A stretch of 64,000 bases of DNA, taken from Mycolicibacterium malmesburyense (GTDB lineage: Bacteria > Actinomycetota > Actinomycetes > Mycobacteriales > Mycobacteriaceae). A program made the translations under genes and the position numbers. Positions 44,404 through 53,450 of this stretch are shown here, one piece after another. Every line of letters starts with the position of its first letter. Position 1 is the first letter of the stretch. The stretch spans positions 1 through 64,000 of the forward strand of contig NZ_CVTB01000099.1 of assembly GCF_001050015.1 (NCBI RefSeq). Reading direction: 5' to 3'. The notes under the pieces were generated by a model, which was not told the DNA's origin, searched no databases, and worked only from the letters and a program-made list of their open reading frames with translations.

Positions 44404-45480
44404 CTAGGTCAGCTGGAATGCCGACAGGGGAGCTTCCTGCGGGTACTCAGCCGGCCCGCCGAGGTCGTACACCGCGTTCAGCGTCGCGATGAACTCCGGA
44501 TCGTGCAGGGGCTCGCTCGGCACATCGAGCTTGATGCCCTTCTTGTGCACATCGTCGACGAGCATGTCGATCGCCTTGTCGATGGTCAGATCGTCGCTGC
44601 CGTCCATGTTCTTCTTGAGCTCGTCGAAGTCGGTGAACACCTCCGCCGACCAGTGCACCAGGAACCGCAATTCGTCGGTGTGGTGGCGGGCGATGACGTC
44701 GTCGCCGTTCTGAAGCAGCCAGAAGTCGCGGTCCGACGGATCACCGGTGAAGACGGTGTCGAACGCCAGCCCGGGCGGGGTCTGCAGATCGAGTGGCCCG
44801 TTGGCCTCGCCGCGGTGCACCATCATCTCGTTCTGCACGAGCACACCGCGGTTGTAGACCGGCGGCAGCAGGCGTTTCGGCGGCTTGAGGGGCCCGTCGG
44901 GCCAGTAGGTGAAGCCGCTGCCCTCGTCGAGCGAGAACCACGTGATGACCTGAGCCATCTTGATGAGGTAGTCGCGGAAGAGCCCGGACTTGCCCATGAC
45001 GCTGGTCAGCCAGGTGGGAGCGTTTTCGTGGCGCACGCCGCGGAAGCTGGGGGAGTCCAGGTGGCCGGGATCGCGGTTGGCGCAGGGGCCGTTGATGTTG
45101 AACAACATCATCTCGGGCTTGGCGTATTCGGCGTTCCAGTAGCCCTTGGCGTACTCGACGAAGCGCTGGCTGTAGAAGCAGTCGTGCAACTCGGGGTAGA
45201 GCACCGTGCCGTAGTTGGCCAGATAACCGCGGAACGTTGCGGTGAGGAACAGGTCCAGCGAGGGGGTGAAGCCTTCGGGGAACAGCCCGCTCATGGTGGC
45301 CATCAATTCCTCGGCCGACGCGAAGTGCTGGGCGATGATCAGCTTCCACGGCCCCTGGGTGCGCACCACGTCGAGGAGGCGCTCCCGCTGGTCGTCGGTG
45401 TAGAGGTTGTCGATCTCGCGGGGCGGTGAGGCGGGCCGCAGGATGTCGGACAACTCCATCCGCTGCTCTTGGGTGAGCAT
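44404..45480 (-). CDS. Unidentified protein with an HxD motif in the catabolic cluster
   Basis: A 358-residue protein I cannot assign. Features are WKLIIAQHF near residue 45, ANRDPGHLDSPSFRG near residue 145 containing His-Leu-Asp, a later histidine in EMMVHRGEANGPLDL and an arginine in LRFLVHWSAEVF. An HxD with a distal His is the arrangement of Fe(II)/2-oxoglutarate oxygenases, so a cupin-type oxygenase is possible but unproven. ATG at 45480 has AGGAGAG upstream (45484-45490). Same strand as the following hydrolase and SDR genes. Confidence 0.75.
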   Translation of the reverse strand: MLTQEQRMELSDILRPASPPREIDNLYTDDQRERLLDVVRTQGPWKLIIAQHFASAEELMATMSGLFPEGFTPSLDLFLTATFRGYLANYGTVLYPELHDCFYSQRFVEYAKGYWNAEYAKPEMMLFNINGPCANRDPGHLDSPSFRGVRHENAPTWLTSVMGKSGLFRDYLIKMAQVITWFSLDEGSGFTYWPDGPLKPPKRLLPPVYNRGVLVQNEMMVHRGEANGPLDLQTPPGLAFDTVFTGDPSDRDFWLLQNGDDVIARHHTDELRFLVHWSAEVFTDFDELKKNMDGSDDLTIDKAIDMLVDDVHKKGIKLDVPSEPLHDPEFIATLNAVYDLGGPAEYPQEAPLSAFQLT

Positions 45481-45596
45481 GTTCTCTCCTACTCTCGAGG
45501 TCGGCATCTCATGCCGGTCGCTTGGCCAATTCTGGTGCTGTGGCCCGCAAGTGGCCGCGTGCCTGTCCGGTCATCGGGACATCTGTTTCCGCTCGT

Positions 45597-46541
45597 TCAG
45601 AAGGGCAGCGGATTGGCGAACTTCGCGCGCAGCAGCGCGCCGGTCTCGGCCACCGCTAGGCGCCCACGGGCCGTCGCCTCCGAGCGCATCAGGAACCCGT
45701 GGTAGATGCCGGGATAGCGCGTCAGCGTCGTCTGGACTCCGGCGTCGCGCAGCCGATGCGCATACCGCTCGCCCCAGTCGCGGATCGGGTCGGCCTCGGC
45801 GGTCACGACGACGGCCTGCGGCAGGCCCGACAGATCCTGTGCGCGCGCGGGAACCGTGTACGGGTGGTCGGGGCCGTCGGCCAGCTCGTGCATGTATTCG
45901 ATGTCCACGAGCGCGAGCATCGGCGCCTCGGGCATCGCCCGGATCGACGGGGCGTCGAGATCCTTGTCTACGCCCGGATACATCAACACTTGAGCGAACA
46001 GAGTCGGGCCACCGCGGTCGCGGGCGGCCAACGCGACGCCGGCGGCCAGTGTGCCCCCGGCGCTGTCGCCCGCCACCGCGACCCGGGTCCTGTCGATTCG
46101 GAGGTCGTCGGCATGGGCGGCCACCCAACAGGTCGCGGCGTAGGCGTCGTCGAACTGGGCCGGGGGTGCCGCTTCGGGGGCCAGGTGGTAGTCGACGGAC
46201 ACCACCGTGGCGTGGGAGTGGTGAGCGAGGTTGCGCGCCAACGGTTCGAACGAGCGGTTGGAACCCAAAACCATTCCGCCGCCGTGGAAGTAGACGACGG
46301 CGGGGGCGTCGCTGTCGGTCGACGGCCGGTAGATGCGCAACGGGATCTCCCCGACGGGGCCCTCGATGATCCGATCCTCGACATCGGCCATCTCCGGCAT
46401 CGTAGGCAGCGGCGCGGATTCCAACGCGTCACGCACGGCGTCGAGCCCGCGCTCCCGCATCGGCGCCACGCCCCCGAACAGAGCAACGCGTTCGGCGGCG
46501 TCGGGATCCAGTTGCGGGACATCCTGTCTCGAGGTGGTCAT
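45597..46541 (-). CDS. Alpha/beta hydrolase, hormone-sensitive-lipase family
   Basis: A 314-residue cytoplasmic esterase of the HSL group. The oxyanion motif is VVYFHGGGMVLGS, the nucleophile is Ser160 in VAGDSAGGTLAAG, and the acid and base lie in TAEADPIRDWG and YPGIYHGFL. It could hydrolyse the ester or lactone made by the Baeyer-Villiger enzyme of the cluster. The start overlaps the stop of the upstream SDR gene as ATGA. A second member of the same family is encoded at 60270-61178. Confidence 0.92.
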   Translation of the reverse strand: MTTSRQDVPQLDPDAAERVALFGGVAPMRERGLDAVRDALESAPLPTMPEMADVEDRIIEGPVGEIPLRIYRPSTDSDAPAVVYFHGGGMVLGSNRSFEPLARNLAHHSHATVVSVDYHLAPEAAPPAQFDDAYAATCWVAAHADDLRIDRTRVAVAGDSAGGTLAAGVALAARDRGGPTLFAQVLMYPGVDKDLDAPSIRAMPEAPMLALVDIEYMHELADGPDHPYTVPARAQDLSGLPQAVVVTAEADPIRDWGERYAHRLRDAGVQTTLTRYPGIYHGFLMRSEATARGRLAVAETGALLRAKFANPLPF

Positions 46542-47389
46542 TGGCGGGACGGGTCGAAGCGCCGCTTGGTGCGCAGGACCGGCGCCCGGCGCGACGCCAA
46601 GATCTCGGCCCGCTCCGCCATGGCGTTGCCCACGTACTCGGGTTGGGTGAGCAGATAGAACTCACCGGCCGCGGCCTGCTCGAACACCACCCGCGCCGCT
46701 TCGACCGGATCCATCGCCTCGGCCTTGATGTCGAGCATCGCGGTCCGCTGCGCCTCGGCGGCCCCGACATCGCCGTCGTCGACCCCGCCCGCGGACTCGA
46801 AGATGTTCGACTTCACCGCGCCGGGCAGCACCGCCTGAACGTGGATCCGGTCGGCGTGACCGGCCGCTTCCACCTCCAGGCGAAGGCATTCGGTCAGCGC
46901 CAGCACCGCGTGCTTGCTCATGATGTAGGGCGCCTGCAGCGGCACGGCGGCGACTCCGCCGATCGACGACAGGTTCCACACCCACGACGGAGTGTCCGCG
47001 GCGATCATGCGCGGGAGAAATGCGCGAATTCCGTAGAACACGCCATTGACGTTGATGTCCACCAGCCGGTCCCAATTGGCGATGGGGGTGTCCCACAGGT
47101 ATCCGAACTGCTCGACACCGGCGTTGTTGACCAGCAGCCGCACCGGGCCGATGTCCGAATACACCTGTGCGGCAAGCTGTTCGAGCGCATCGGGATCCCG
47201 CACGTCGCACACCAGGTCCACCGAGCCCGCGAGCTCGTCGCGAAGCGCCGCGATCGCCGAGGCGTCGATGTCGACCAGCACGACGGTCATGCCCAGCGCG
47301 GCGGCATGGCGTGCCAGCCCAGCGCCTATCCCGTTGCCGGCGCCGGTGATGACCGCGACACCGTCACCGAAGGCCGCGCGCGCGTCCAC
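46538..47389 (-). CDS. Short-chain dehydrogenase/reductase
   Basis: A 283-residue NAD(P)-dependent SDR. The cofactor motif TGAGNGIG is at residues 15-22, LVNNAGVEQFG near 92, the catalytic Ser in NLSSIGG and Tyr155-x3-Lys159 in YIMSK. Oxidation or reduction of a hydroxyl or keto group of the pathway substrate is inferred. GTG start at 47389, three bases before the stop of the NTF2-like gene; overlaps the hydrolase downstream. Confidence 0.92.
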   Translation of the reverse strand: MDARAAFGDGVAVITGAGNGIGAGLARHAAALGMTVVLVDIDASAIAALRDELAGSVDLVCDVRDPDALEQLAAQVYSDIGPVRLLVNNAGVEQFGYLWDTPIANWDRLVDINVNGVFYGIRAFLPRMIAADTPSWVWNLSSIGGVAAVPLQAPYIMSKHAVLALTECLRLEVEAAGHADRIHVQAVLPGAVKSNIFESAGGVDDGDVGAAEAQRTAMLDIKAEAMDPVEAARVVFEQAAAGEFYLLTQPEYVGNAMAERAEILASRRAPVLRTKRRFDPSRQ

Positions 47390-47392
47390 GCG

Positions 47393-47881
47393 TTAGGAAG
47401 CGGTCGAGGCGGCAGCCGTCTTGGCGGCATGCTCGGAGAACGTGACAGAGTCCTCGGCGTCGAGGATCACGGTCATCGACGTGAACACCAGGCCGTCGCC
47501 GGCGCGGCGGATGCCGACGTCGACCACTCCGCTGGAGACGTCGAACGGGACGTTGTTCGTCACCTGGTTCACGTACAGGTAGAAGCGTGCGGTGGTGACG
47601 TCCCCCTCGACGCCGGTGCGGAAGACGTTGGTGGCGTGGTGACGCAGCGGGTAGGGATTTTCGTTGCGGTGCTGGGTCAACCACGCCAAGGTCTCGTCCT
47701 TGCCGTGCAACTCGGCGGCCAGCAGGTCCTCGAACGGGCAGTTCCCGGAATCGGATCGGCTCAGGTATTCCATCTCGTCGCCGAGCCGGGCCCCGAGTTC
47801 GGCGAAGTGACCCTGGTCGTAGTGGTACCAGAAGGCGGCGATGAACTCCTGGACCTCGGACAGCGTGATCTCGTTGCTCAT
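47393..47881 (-). CDS. NTF2-like/SnoaL-like protein
   Basis: A 162-residue protein of the NTF2-like cone fold (LSEVQEFIAAFWYHYDQGHFAELGARLGD start; HHATNVFRTGVEGDVTTARFYLYV). The fold includes ketosteroid isomerases, SnoaL cyclases and dioxygenase beta subunits. An isomerase, dehydratase or hydratase step is possible, but no active-site residue can be assigned with certainty. It is in line with the SDR and hydrolase genes. Confidence 0.82.
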   Translation of the reverse strand: MSNEITLSEVQEFIAAFWYHYDQGHFAELGARLGDEMEYLSRSDSGNCPFEDLLAAELHGKDETLAWLTQHRNENPYPLRHHATNVFRTGVEGDVTTARFYLYVNQVTNNVPFDVSSGVVDVGIRRAGDGLVFTSMTVILDAEDSVTFSEHAAKTAAASTAS

Positions 47882-47964
47882 GGGTGCGAGTCAACCGTCG
47901 CCGACCGGGACGTGGCGGGACGATGCCCGGTCAGTGGAACACCGCGCGGCCCGGGGCGGCCGGA

Positions 47965-48975
47965 TCAGTCGACGATCAGGCTCCACATGTCGGCCCCGGC
48001 GGCCAGCGTCGCGTCGGTGACCTGCTCGTCCCAGTAGCGCACCGTCCCGAATTCGGAGCGCCACGCGAGCGCGGCGCGGGTGAACTCGTGTAACCGGTGC
48101 TCGAAAGTGGTACCGATCGCGCCGTGGATCTGGTGGGCGTTGCGCACCACGACCGACGTGGCATGACCGACGCAGGAGCGTGCCGCCGCGACGCGGAAGG
48201 CGAGGTTGCCCGTCGACCAGCCGCTCGTCACGGCCGTCATCAGGGCGCCCTCGGTCGCCGCCCGCGCCAGCGCCGCTTCGGCGGCCAGGTCGGCGATCAG
48301 GTGCTGGACGGCCTGGAAGCGTGATAACGGCCGGCCGAACTGGATTCGCGACGCGGCGTGCTCGACCGACGACGAGACGATCCGGTCGAGCGCCGCGCAC
48401 ACCTGGATTGCCCGCACCATCGCGGCTTTCAGCCGCAATTCGGCCACCAGATCGGACGAGACGGACACACCGCCGAGTGCGGCGACGTCAGCCTCGACGG
48501 AATCGCGCGGTTCACCGATCAGGTTGCTGCCGGCCGTGATCGAGAGCGCGGCGGCGTCGACGTCGGCGACCCGGTGGTCGTCGCCGTCGCGCCAGACGAT
48601 GACCACCCGGTCACTGGCCGCGGCCCAGGGGACACCGCGGGCGGTTCCGTCGTCGCCGAGCATGCACACCGTGCGCACCGCGTCGTCGCTGTCCATCCCG
48701 TTCGCCTCGAGCAGCCAGCAGGCCAGTAGGTCGTGTTCGGCCAACGGTGTTCGCACCGCGTTGCGGGCGGCGGCCGCCAGCAGTTCGGCGGCCTCGAACC
48801 AGCCCGCTCCGCTGCCGCCCGACTCCTCGGCGCCGGTGAGGCGGACCAGGCCCAGGTCGTCGAGGCGCCGCCACAACTCGGTGTCCCGTTCGACGTTCTC
48901 CGCAGGTGGGTGGGCGTCGCGGTGCTCGGCGAAGACCGCGTCCATCATCTCGACGAGCGCCGGATCGACGTTCAT
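47965..48975 (-). CDS. Acyl-CoA dehydrogenase subunit (short partner)
   Basis: A 336-residue acyl-CoA dehydrogenase-fold protein (LVRLTGAEESGGSGAGWFEAAELL; FGRPLSRFQAVQHLIADLAAE; QIHGAIGTTFEH). It is shorter than standard ACADs and overlaps the next ACAD gene by four bases. In actinobacterial steroid side-chain degradation such paired genes encode alpha2beta2 enzymes in which only one subunit keeps the full active site. That model fits this pair. Confidence 0.9.
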   Translation of the reverse strand: MNVDPALVEMMDAVFAEHRDAHPPAENVERDTELWRRLDDLGLVRLTGAEESGGSGAGWFEAAELLAAAARNAVRTPLAEHDLLACWLLEANGMDSDDAVRTVCMLGDDGTARGVPWAAASDRVVIVWRDGDDHRVADVDAAALSITAGSNLIGEPRDSVEADVAALGGVSVSSDLVAELRLKAAMVRAIQVCAALDRIVSSSVEHAASRIQFGRPLSRFQAVQHLIADLAAEAALARAATEGALMTAVTSGWSTGNLAFRVAAARSCVGHATSVVVRNAHQIHGAIGTTFEHRLHEFTRAALAWRSEFGTVRYWDEQVTDATLAAGADMWSLIVD

Positions 48976-50132
48976 CGCAGCCCTAACCCTCGTGCGATCA
49001 CGCCGCGCAACACCTCGTTGGTGCCGCCGCGCAGCGTGAAGCCCGGGCGCTGATCCACGGCCCTCGAAACCAGTTCGGCGAGACCGGGATCCGTGGCCGC
49101 GTCGGTCAGCGCGTCGGCGAAGTCGGCGATGTCGCCCTCGGTGGTGGTGCCGAGAACCTTGACCACCGCCGCGGGAACATCGGCGGGCTCGCGCCGCTCC
49201 AGTGCGCCCGCGACGGCGGTCGACATCTGGTGCAGTCCGGCGGTTCTGGCGACGAGGCGGCCGAGCCCGGCATCGCGCGAAATCTCTTGTGCGGCCATCT
49301 TGTGGCCGCATGTCCGCAACAACACGAAGGTGGACAGGAACCGTTCGGGTCCACTGCGCTCGAAGGCCAGCTCCGAGGTGACCTGGCGCCAGCCCGCGCC
49401 GATCTCACCGAACACCATGTCGTCGGGCACGAAGGCGCCGTCGAGGATCACCTCGTTGAAGTGGTGTGCGCCGTTCATCGAGACGACGGGCCGGATGTCG
49501 ACGCCCGGCCCGCGCAGGTCGACGATGAACTGGCTCAACCCGGCGTGGCGGTTGTCCGGATCGACCGGCGCGGTGCGGGCCAACGCGATGAACGCATGCG
49601 CGTAATGCGCCCCCGAGGTCCACACCTTCGTCCCCGACAGCGACCAGCCGCCGTCCACCCGGACCGCCTTGGTGCGCACGCTCGCCAGATCGGAGCCCGA
49701 ATCTGGTTCGCTCATGCCGATGCCGAAGAAGCACTCGCCGCGCACGATCCGCGGAAGGAACTCCCTCTTCTGCAGTTCCGTGCCGTACTTGAGCAACGAC
49801 GGCACGATCTGCCGGTCGGCGATCCAGTGGGCCGCGACCGGTGCACCCGCGGCGAGCAATTCCTCGGTCACCGCGAACCGTTCGACGAACGAGCGTCCGT
49901 GTCCGCCGTACTCGACCGGCACGGTCATCCCGAGATAGCCCTGTGCGGCGAGCGCTCTGGTGAAGTCCTCGTCCCATCCCGACAGCCACGCGTCGACCGA
50001 CGGAGTGAAGGCGCCCGCGGCACGCTGCACGGCGAGGAATTCACGTATCTCGGCTCGCAGGGCCGCGGTCGCAGCGGCGTCGATGACCGCCGGGGGAACC
50101 AGGCGGGGGAGCGTCACGGGGCCGTCCGCCAT
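48972..50132 (-). CDS. Acyl-CoA dehydrogenase (full-length partner)
   Basis: A 386-residue flavoprotein with MTVPVEYGGHGRSFVERFAVTEELLA, GIGMSEPDSGSDLASVRTKA, WSLSGTKVWTSGA and the C-terminal RGGTNEVLRGVIARGLGL, all ACAD signatures. It introduces a double bond alpha-beta to a CoA thioester. With the 336-residue protein downstream it probably forms a heteromeric enzyme. ATG at 50132; the N-terminus overlaps the enoyl-CoA hydratase gene by 19 bp. Confidence 0.93.
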   Translation of the reverse strand: MADGPVTLPRLVPPAVIDAAATAALRAEIREFLAVQRAAGAFTPSVDAWLSGWDEDFTRALAAQGYLGMTVPVEYGGHGRSFVERFAVTEELLAAGAPVAAHWIADRQIVPSLLKYGTELQKREFLPRIVRGECFFGIGMSEPDSGSDLASVRTKAVRVDGGWSLSGTKVWTSGAHYAHAFIALARTAPVDPDNRHAGLSQFIVDLRGPGVDIRPVVSMNGAHHFNEVILDGAFVPDDMVFGEIGAGWRQVTSELAFERSGPERFLSTFVLLRTCGHKMAAQEISRDAGLGRLVARTAGLHQMSTAVAGALERREPADVPAAVVKVLGTTTEGDIADFADALTDAATDPGLAELVSRAVDQRPGFTLRGGTNEVLRGVIARGLGLR

Positions 50133-50893
50133 CGGCCGAGGCGCTGTTCGTGCTCCGCGTCGCGGTGGGCCAGCGGCTGCATGGCCGCGGCCATGGCCAG
50201 CGTGGAGTCCAGCGAGCCGGCCCGCGACTCCTGCAGCAGGCGTTTGGCCATCCGCAACGCGTGAGCGGGATTCTTCGTGATCCGGTCGGCCAGCGCGAGC
50301 GCCTGCGGGAGCAGGTCGTCGTGCGGCACGACGCGGCTGACCATGCCCCACTCCAAGGCGGTGGCCGCGTCGATGCGATCACCGGTGAACGTCATCTCGG
50401 CGGCGCGCTCGTAGCCGATCGCCCTCGGCAGGAACCACGTGCCGCCGTCGCCCGGGATGATGCCGATCTGCACGAAACTCTCGGCGAACGACGCCCGCTC
50501 GGAGGCCACGCGGATGTCGCACATCATGGCAAGGTCGCAACCGGCTCCCACGGCGGGACCGTTGACCGCGGCGATCAGCGGAACCTCCAGGCGGCCGAGT
50601 GCGCGCGGGATCCGCTGGATGCCGTCGATGTAGGCACGGCGCTGGTCGAGGGGGTCGAGGCCGAACATCCCTGTGCGGTCGGCCATCTCCTTGACGTTGC
50701 CGCCCGCGGAGAAGATCTTGCCCGCACCCGTCAGGATCACCGCGCGCACGTCGAGGTCGGCGTTGGCGGCGTCGACGGCCGCCTCGAACGCCGAGATGAA
50801 GCCCTTGTCGGTGATCGCGTTGCCGACCTCGGGCAGGTCGATGGTCCACGTCTGTGTCGCGCCGTGAGCAACGATGTTCAGCGGTGTGCTCAT
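50114..50893 (-). CDS. Enoyl-CoA hydratase/isomerase family protein
   Basis: A 259-residue crotonase-fold protein. KIFSAGGNVKEMADR supplies the oxyanion-hole strand, and AVNGPAVGAGCDLAMMCDIRVA with VQIGIIPGDGGTWFLPR is the CoA and catalytic segment. It would hydrate the double bond made by the acyl-CoA dehydrogenase. The ATG at 50893 overlaps the aldehyde dehydrogenase stop as ATGA; the frame continues to 51466 only as shadow. Confidence 0.93.
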   Translation of the reverse strand: MSTPLNIVAHGATQTWTIDLPEVGNAITDKGFISAFEAAVDAANADLDVRAVILTGAGKIFSAGGNVKEMADRTGMFGLDPLDQRRAYIDGIQRIPRALGRLEVPLIAAVNGPAVGAGCDLAMMCDIRVASERASFAESFVQIGIIPGDGGTWFLPRAIGYERAAEMTFTGDRIDAATALEWGMVSRVVPHDDLLPQALALADRITKNPAHALRMAKRLLQESRAGSLDSTLAMAAAMQPLAHRDAEHEQRLGRWRTAP

Positions 50894-52308
50894 GACGGCA
50901 ACTGTAGGGACTTGGTCTGCAGGAATTCCTCGAACCCCGCACGGCCCAGCTCTCGCCCGACGCCGGATTGCCTGTAACCCCCGAAGGGGGCGACCGGGTT
51001 GTACATGCCGCCGTTGACGTCGAGCTGCCCGGTCTGCACTTGGCGCGCGAAACCGACCGCCGTGTCGAGGTCGGGACCCCACACCGCGCCCGCGAGCCCG
51101 TAGCGCGTGCCGTTCGCGATGCGCAGGGCGTCGTCCTCGTCCCGGAACGGGATCACCGCGAGCACCGGCCCGAACACCTCCTCCTGACCGAGCTCGGAGT
51201 CGGGGTCGACGTCGGCGAACACGGTCGGGGCGACGTAGTAACCGACGGCGCGGACCGCTTCGGATCCGCCGGTGATCAGCCGGGCGCCGTCGCGGCGCGC
51301 GCGTTCGATGAACCCTCGCACGGATTCGAGTTGCGCGGCCGAGGCGAGCGGACCGATCCGGGTGTCCGGGTCGGACGGGTCGCCGACGGTGTACTTGGCG
51401 GCGGCGGCCCGGGCCAGTTCGAGGGCGTCGTCGTAACGCGACAGCGGCACCAGCATCCGGGTCCACGCCATGCAGGTTTGTCCGCCGTTCAGGAATGCGT
51501 TACCCACGCCGACCTTCACCGCTGTGGTCAGGTTGCCACCGTCGAGGATGATGTTGGCCGACTTGCCGCCGAGTTCGAGGGCGACCTTCTTCACCGATCC
51601 GGCGGCGAGTTCGGCCACTCGCCGGCCCACGGCGGTCGACCCGGTGAACGACACCACGTCGACGTCGGGGTGCGAGGCGATGCGCTCGCCGACCACCGAG
51701 CCGCGGCCCGACACCAGGTTCACCACCCCGGCGGGAAGGCCGGCCTCCTCGATCGCTTCGATGAACTCGAACACCGACAGCGGCGCCTCGTTGCTCGGCT
51801 TGAGGACGACGGTGCAGCCCGCGGCGATCGCGGGCAGCACCTTGGCCACCACCTGGTACAGCGGGTAGTTCCACGGCGTGATCGCACCGACTACGCCGTA
51901 CGGCTCACGCAGGACCAGCGAGTTGCCCACGCGCTCTTCGAATTCGAAGGCGTCGAGAACGTCGGCGAAACCGCGCGCCACCGCAAGTGGGACCTTGGTC
52001 TGAACGCCCTGCGCCACACGCAGCGGCGCGCCCATCTCCCGGCTGATGGTCTCGGCGATGTCGGGCAGGCGCTTCTCCATCGCGGCGATGACGCGGACCA
52101 GGCGGTCACGGCGCTCGGCGATGCTGATCGACGGGTCGAATGCGCGGCGGGCGGCGGCCACCGCCGCGTCGACGTCGGCGACCGTTCCGTCGGGCACGCA
52201 GCCGATCACCTTCTCGGTGGCGGGATCGACGACGTCGATCACGTCGCCCGCCGACGGCGTCACCCACTGCCCTTCGATGAACAGCGTCTTACGGGTGTAC
52301 TCGTGCAT
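50890..52308 (-). CDS. Aldehyde dehydrogenase
   Basis: A 472-residue NAD(P)-dependent ALDH. The catalytic Cys279 lies in GGQTCMAW, the general base Glu in LELGGKSANI, and the cofactor region in ITPWNYPL and FTGSTAVG. It would oxidise an aldehyde to the acid that the acyl-CoA synthetase then activates. ATG at 52308, 16 bp from the alcohol dehydrogenase gene, which precedes it in transcription. Confidence 0.95.
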   Translation of the reverse strand: MHEYTRKTLFIEGQWVTPSAGDVIDVVDPATEKVIGCVPDGTVADVDAAVAAARRAFDPSISIAERRDRLVRVIAAMEKRLPDIAETISREMGAPLRVAQGVQTKVPLAVARGFADVLDAFEFEERVGNSLVLREPYGVVGAITPWNYPLYQVVAKVLPAIAAGCTVVLKPSNEAPLSVFEFIEAIEEAGLPAGVVNLVSGRGSVVGERIASHPDVDVVSFTGSTAVGRRVAELAAGSVKKVALELGGKSANIILDGGNLTTAVKVGVGNAFLNGGQTCMAWTRMLVPLSRYDDALELARAAAAKYTVGDPSDPDTRIGPLASAAQLESVRGFIERARRDGARLITGGSEAVRAVGYYVAPTVFADVDPDSELGQEEVFGPVLAVIPFRDEDDALRIANGTRYGLAGAVWGPDLDTAVGFARQVQTGQLDVNGGMYNPVAPFGGYRQSGVGRELGRAGFEEFLQTKSLQLPS

Positions 52309-52324
52309 GGATCTCCTTGGGGGA

Positions 52325-53431
52325 TCAGGGAACGATGCTGGCGCGGACGTCGCGCTTGTGTTCGGCGGCGGCGAAGGCTTCGTTGATGTCGTCGAGCGGA
52401 TACCGCGCCGCGGCCAGCCGGTGCAGGGGAAGGGTGTCCTGGTGCTGTTCGAGGAAGGTCAGCGCCCGCGACAGCACCGGCGGTTCGTACAACGAGACCC
52501 CGACGATCGTCTTGTTGGCGAACACGAAGCGCGACGGGTCGAACTCGAACGTCTTGCCGATGTTGATGTTGCCGATCTCCACATAGCGGCCGAACTGGCC
52601 CAGCATCTTGAGGCCCTCGTCGATGGCGGACGGGTGGCCCACGACCTCGACCACGACGTCGGCGCCGTGACCGTCGGTCAGTTCCCGCACGATCTTCGCG
52701 CGGCCCTTCGCCGTGGCGGCCGTATTGATGTCGATCACCGCGTCGGCGCCGAACGCCGTTGCCAGCTCGAGCCGTTCGGGCACACCGTCGATGGCGATGA
52801 CCCGGCCCGCGCCCCGGGCCTTGGCCACCGCGACCGCGTACAGACCGAGCGCACCGGCGCCCTGCACGACGACGGTCTCGCCGAGTTGTTGGTCGACGCG
52901 CTCGAGTCCGTACATCACCTGCGACAGTGCACAGTTGGCACCGGAGGCGATGTCGTCGCTGACCCCGTCGGGCACCGTGTACACCACCGCTCCGGCGGGC
53001 AGCAGGAAGTAGTCGGCGTAGCCGCCGACGAAATAGGGTGGCGCGTCGGCGCGTCCGAGCATGGCCATACCGAGGTTCAGGCACGCGTTGCGCCTGCCCG
53101 CCAGGCAGTTTCGGCACCGGTGGCAGGAAAAGAAGTAGGGGAACACCACCCGGCTGCCCTTCTCGAGGCGTGCGCCGTTGGAGTCCGCGCTGACACCGTC
53201 GCCCAGTTCCTCGACCGCGCCCACCATCTCGTGACCGAGCACCGTCGGAAATTGTCCGCCCAGGCCGCCGGTGGCGAAGGTGCCGTGCCACGCGTGCAGG
53301 TCCGATCCGCAGATGTTGGTCCTGGCGACCTTGATCAGGATCTCACCGGGACCGACCTCGGCCAGGTTCACCGTTTCGATCTCGAACGGCTTTCCGGGCG
53401 CGTCGAAGCGCGCGATACGTCCTGTGAACAA
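52325..53431 (-). CDS. Zinc-dependent alcohol dehydrogenase family protein
   Basis: A 368-residue MDR-family enzyme. Catalytic zinc ligands are Cys in TNICGSDLHAWHG and Glu in VLGHEMVGAVEE, and the structural zinc site is the four-Cys cluster CHRCRNCLAGRRNAC. The Rossmann motif is VQGAGALGLYAVAVAKA. It would oxidise a pathway alcohol to the aldehyde or ketone used by its neighbours. It lies 19 bp from the acyl-CoA synthetase gene in the same direction. Confidence 0.93.
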   Translation of the reverse strand: MFTGRIARFDAPGKPFEIETVNLAEVGPGEILIKVARTNICGSDLHAWHGTFATGGLGGQFPTVLGHEMVGAVEELGDGVSADSNGARLEKGSRVVFPYFFSCHRCRNCLAGRRNACLNLGMAMLGRADAPPYFVGGYADYFLLPAGAVVYTVPDGVSDDIASGANCALSQVMYGLERVDQQLGETVVVQGAGALGLYAVAVAKARGAGRVIAIDGVPERLELATAFGADAVIDINTAATAKGRAKIVRELTDGHGADVVVEVVGHPSAIDEGLKMLGQFGRYVEIGNINIGKTFEFDPSRFVFANKTIVGVSLYEPPVLSRALTFLEQHQDTLPLHRLAAARYPLDDINEAFAAAEHKRDVRASIVP

Positions 53432-53450
53432 CAGACAGTTCCCTTCTGGC

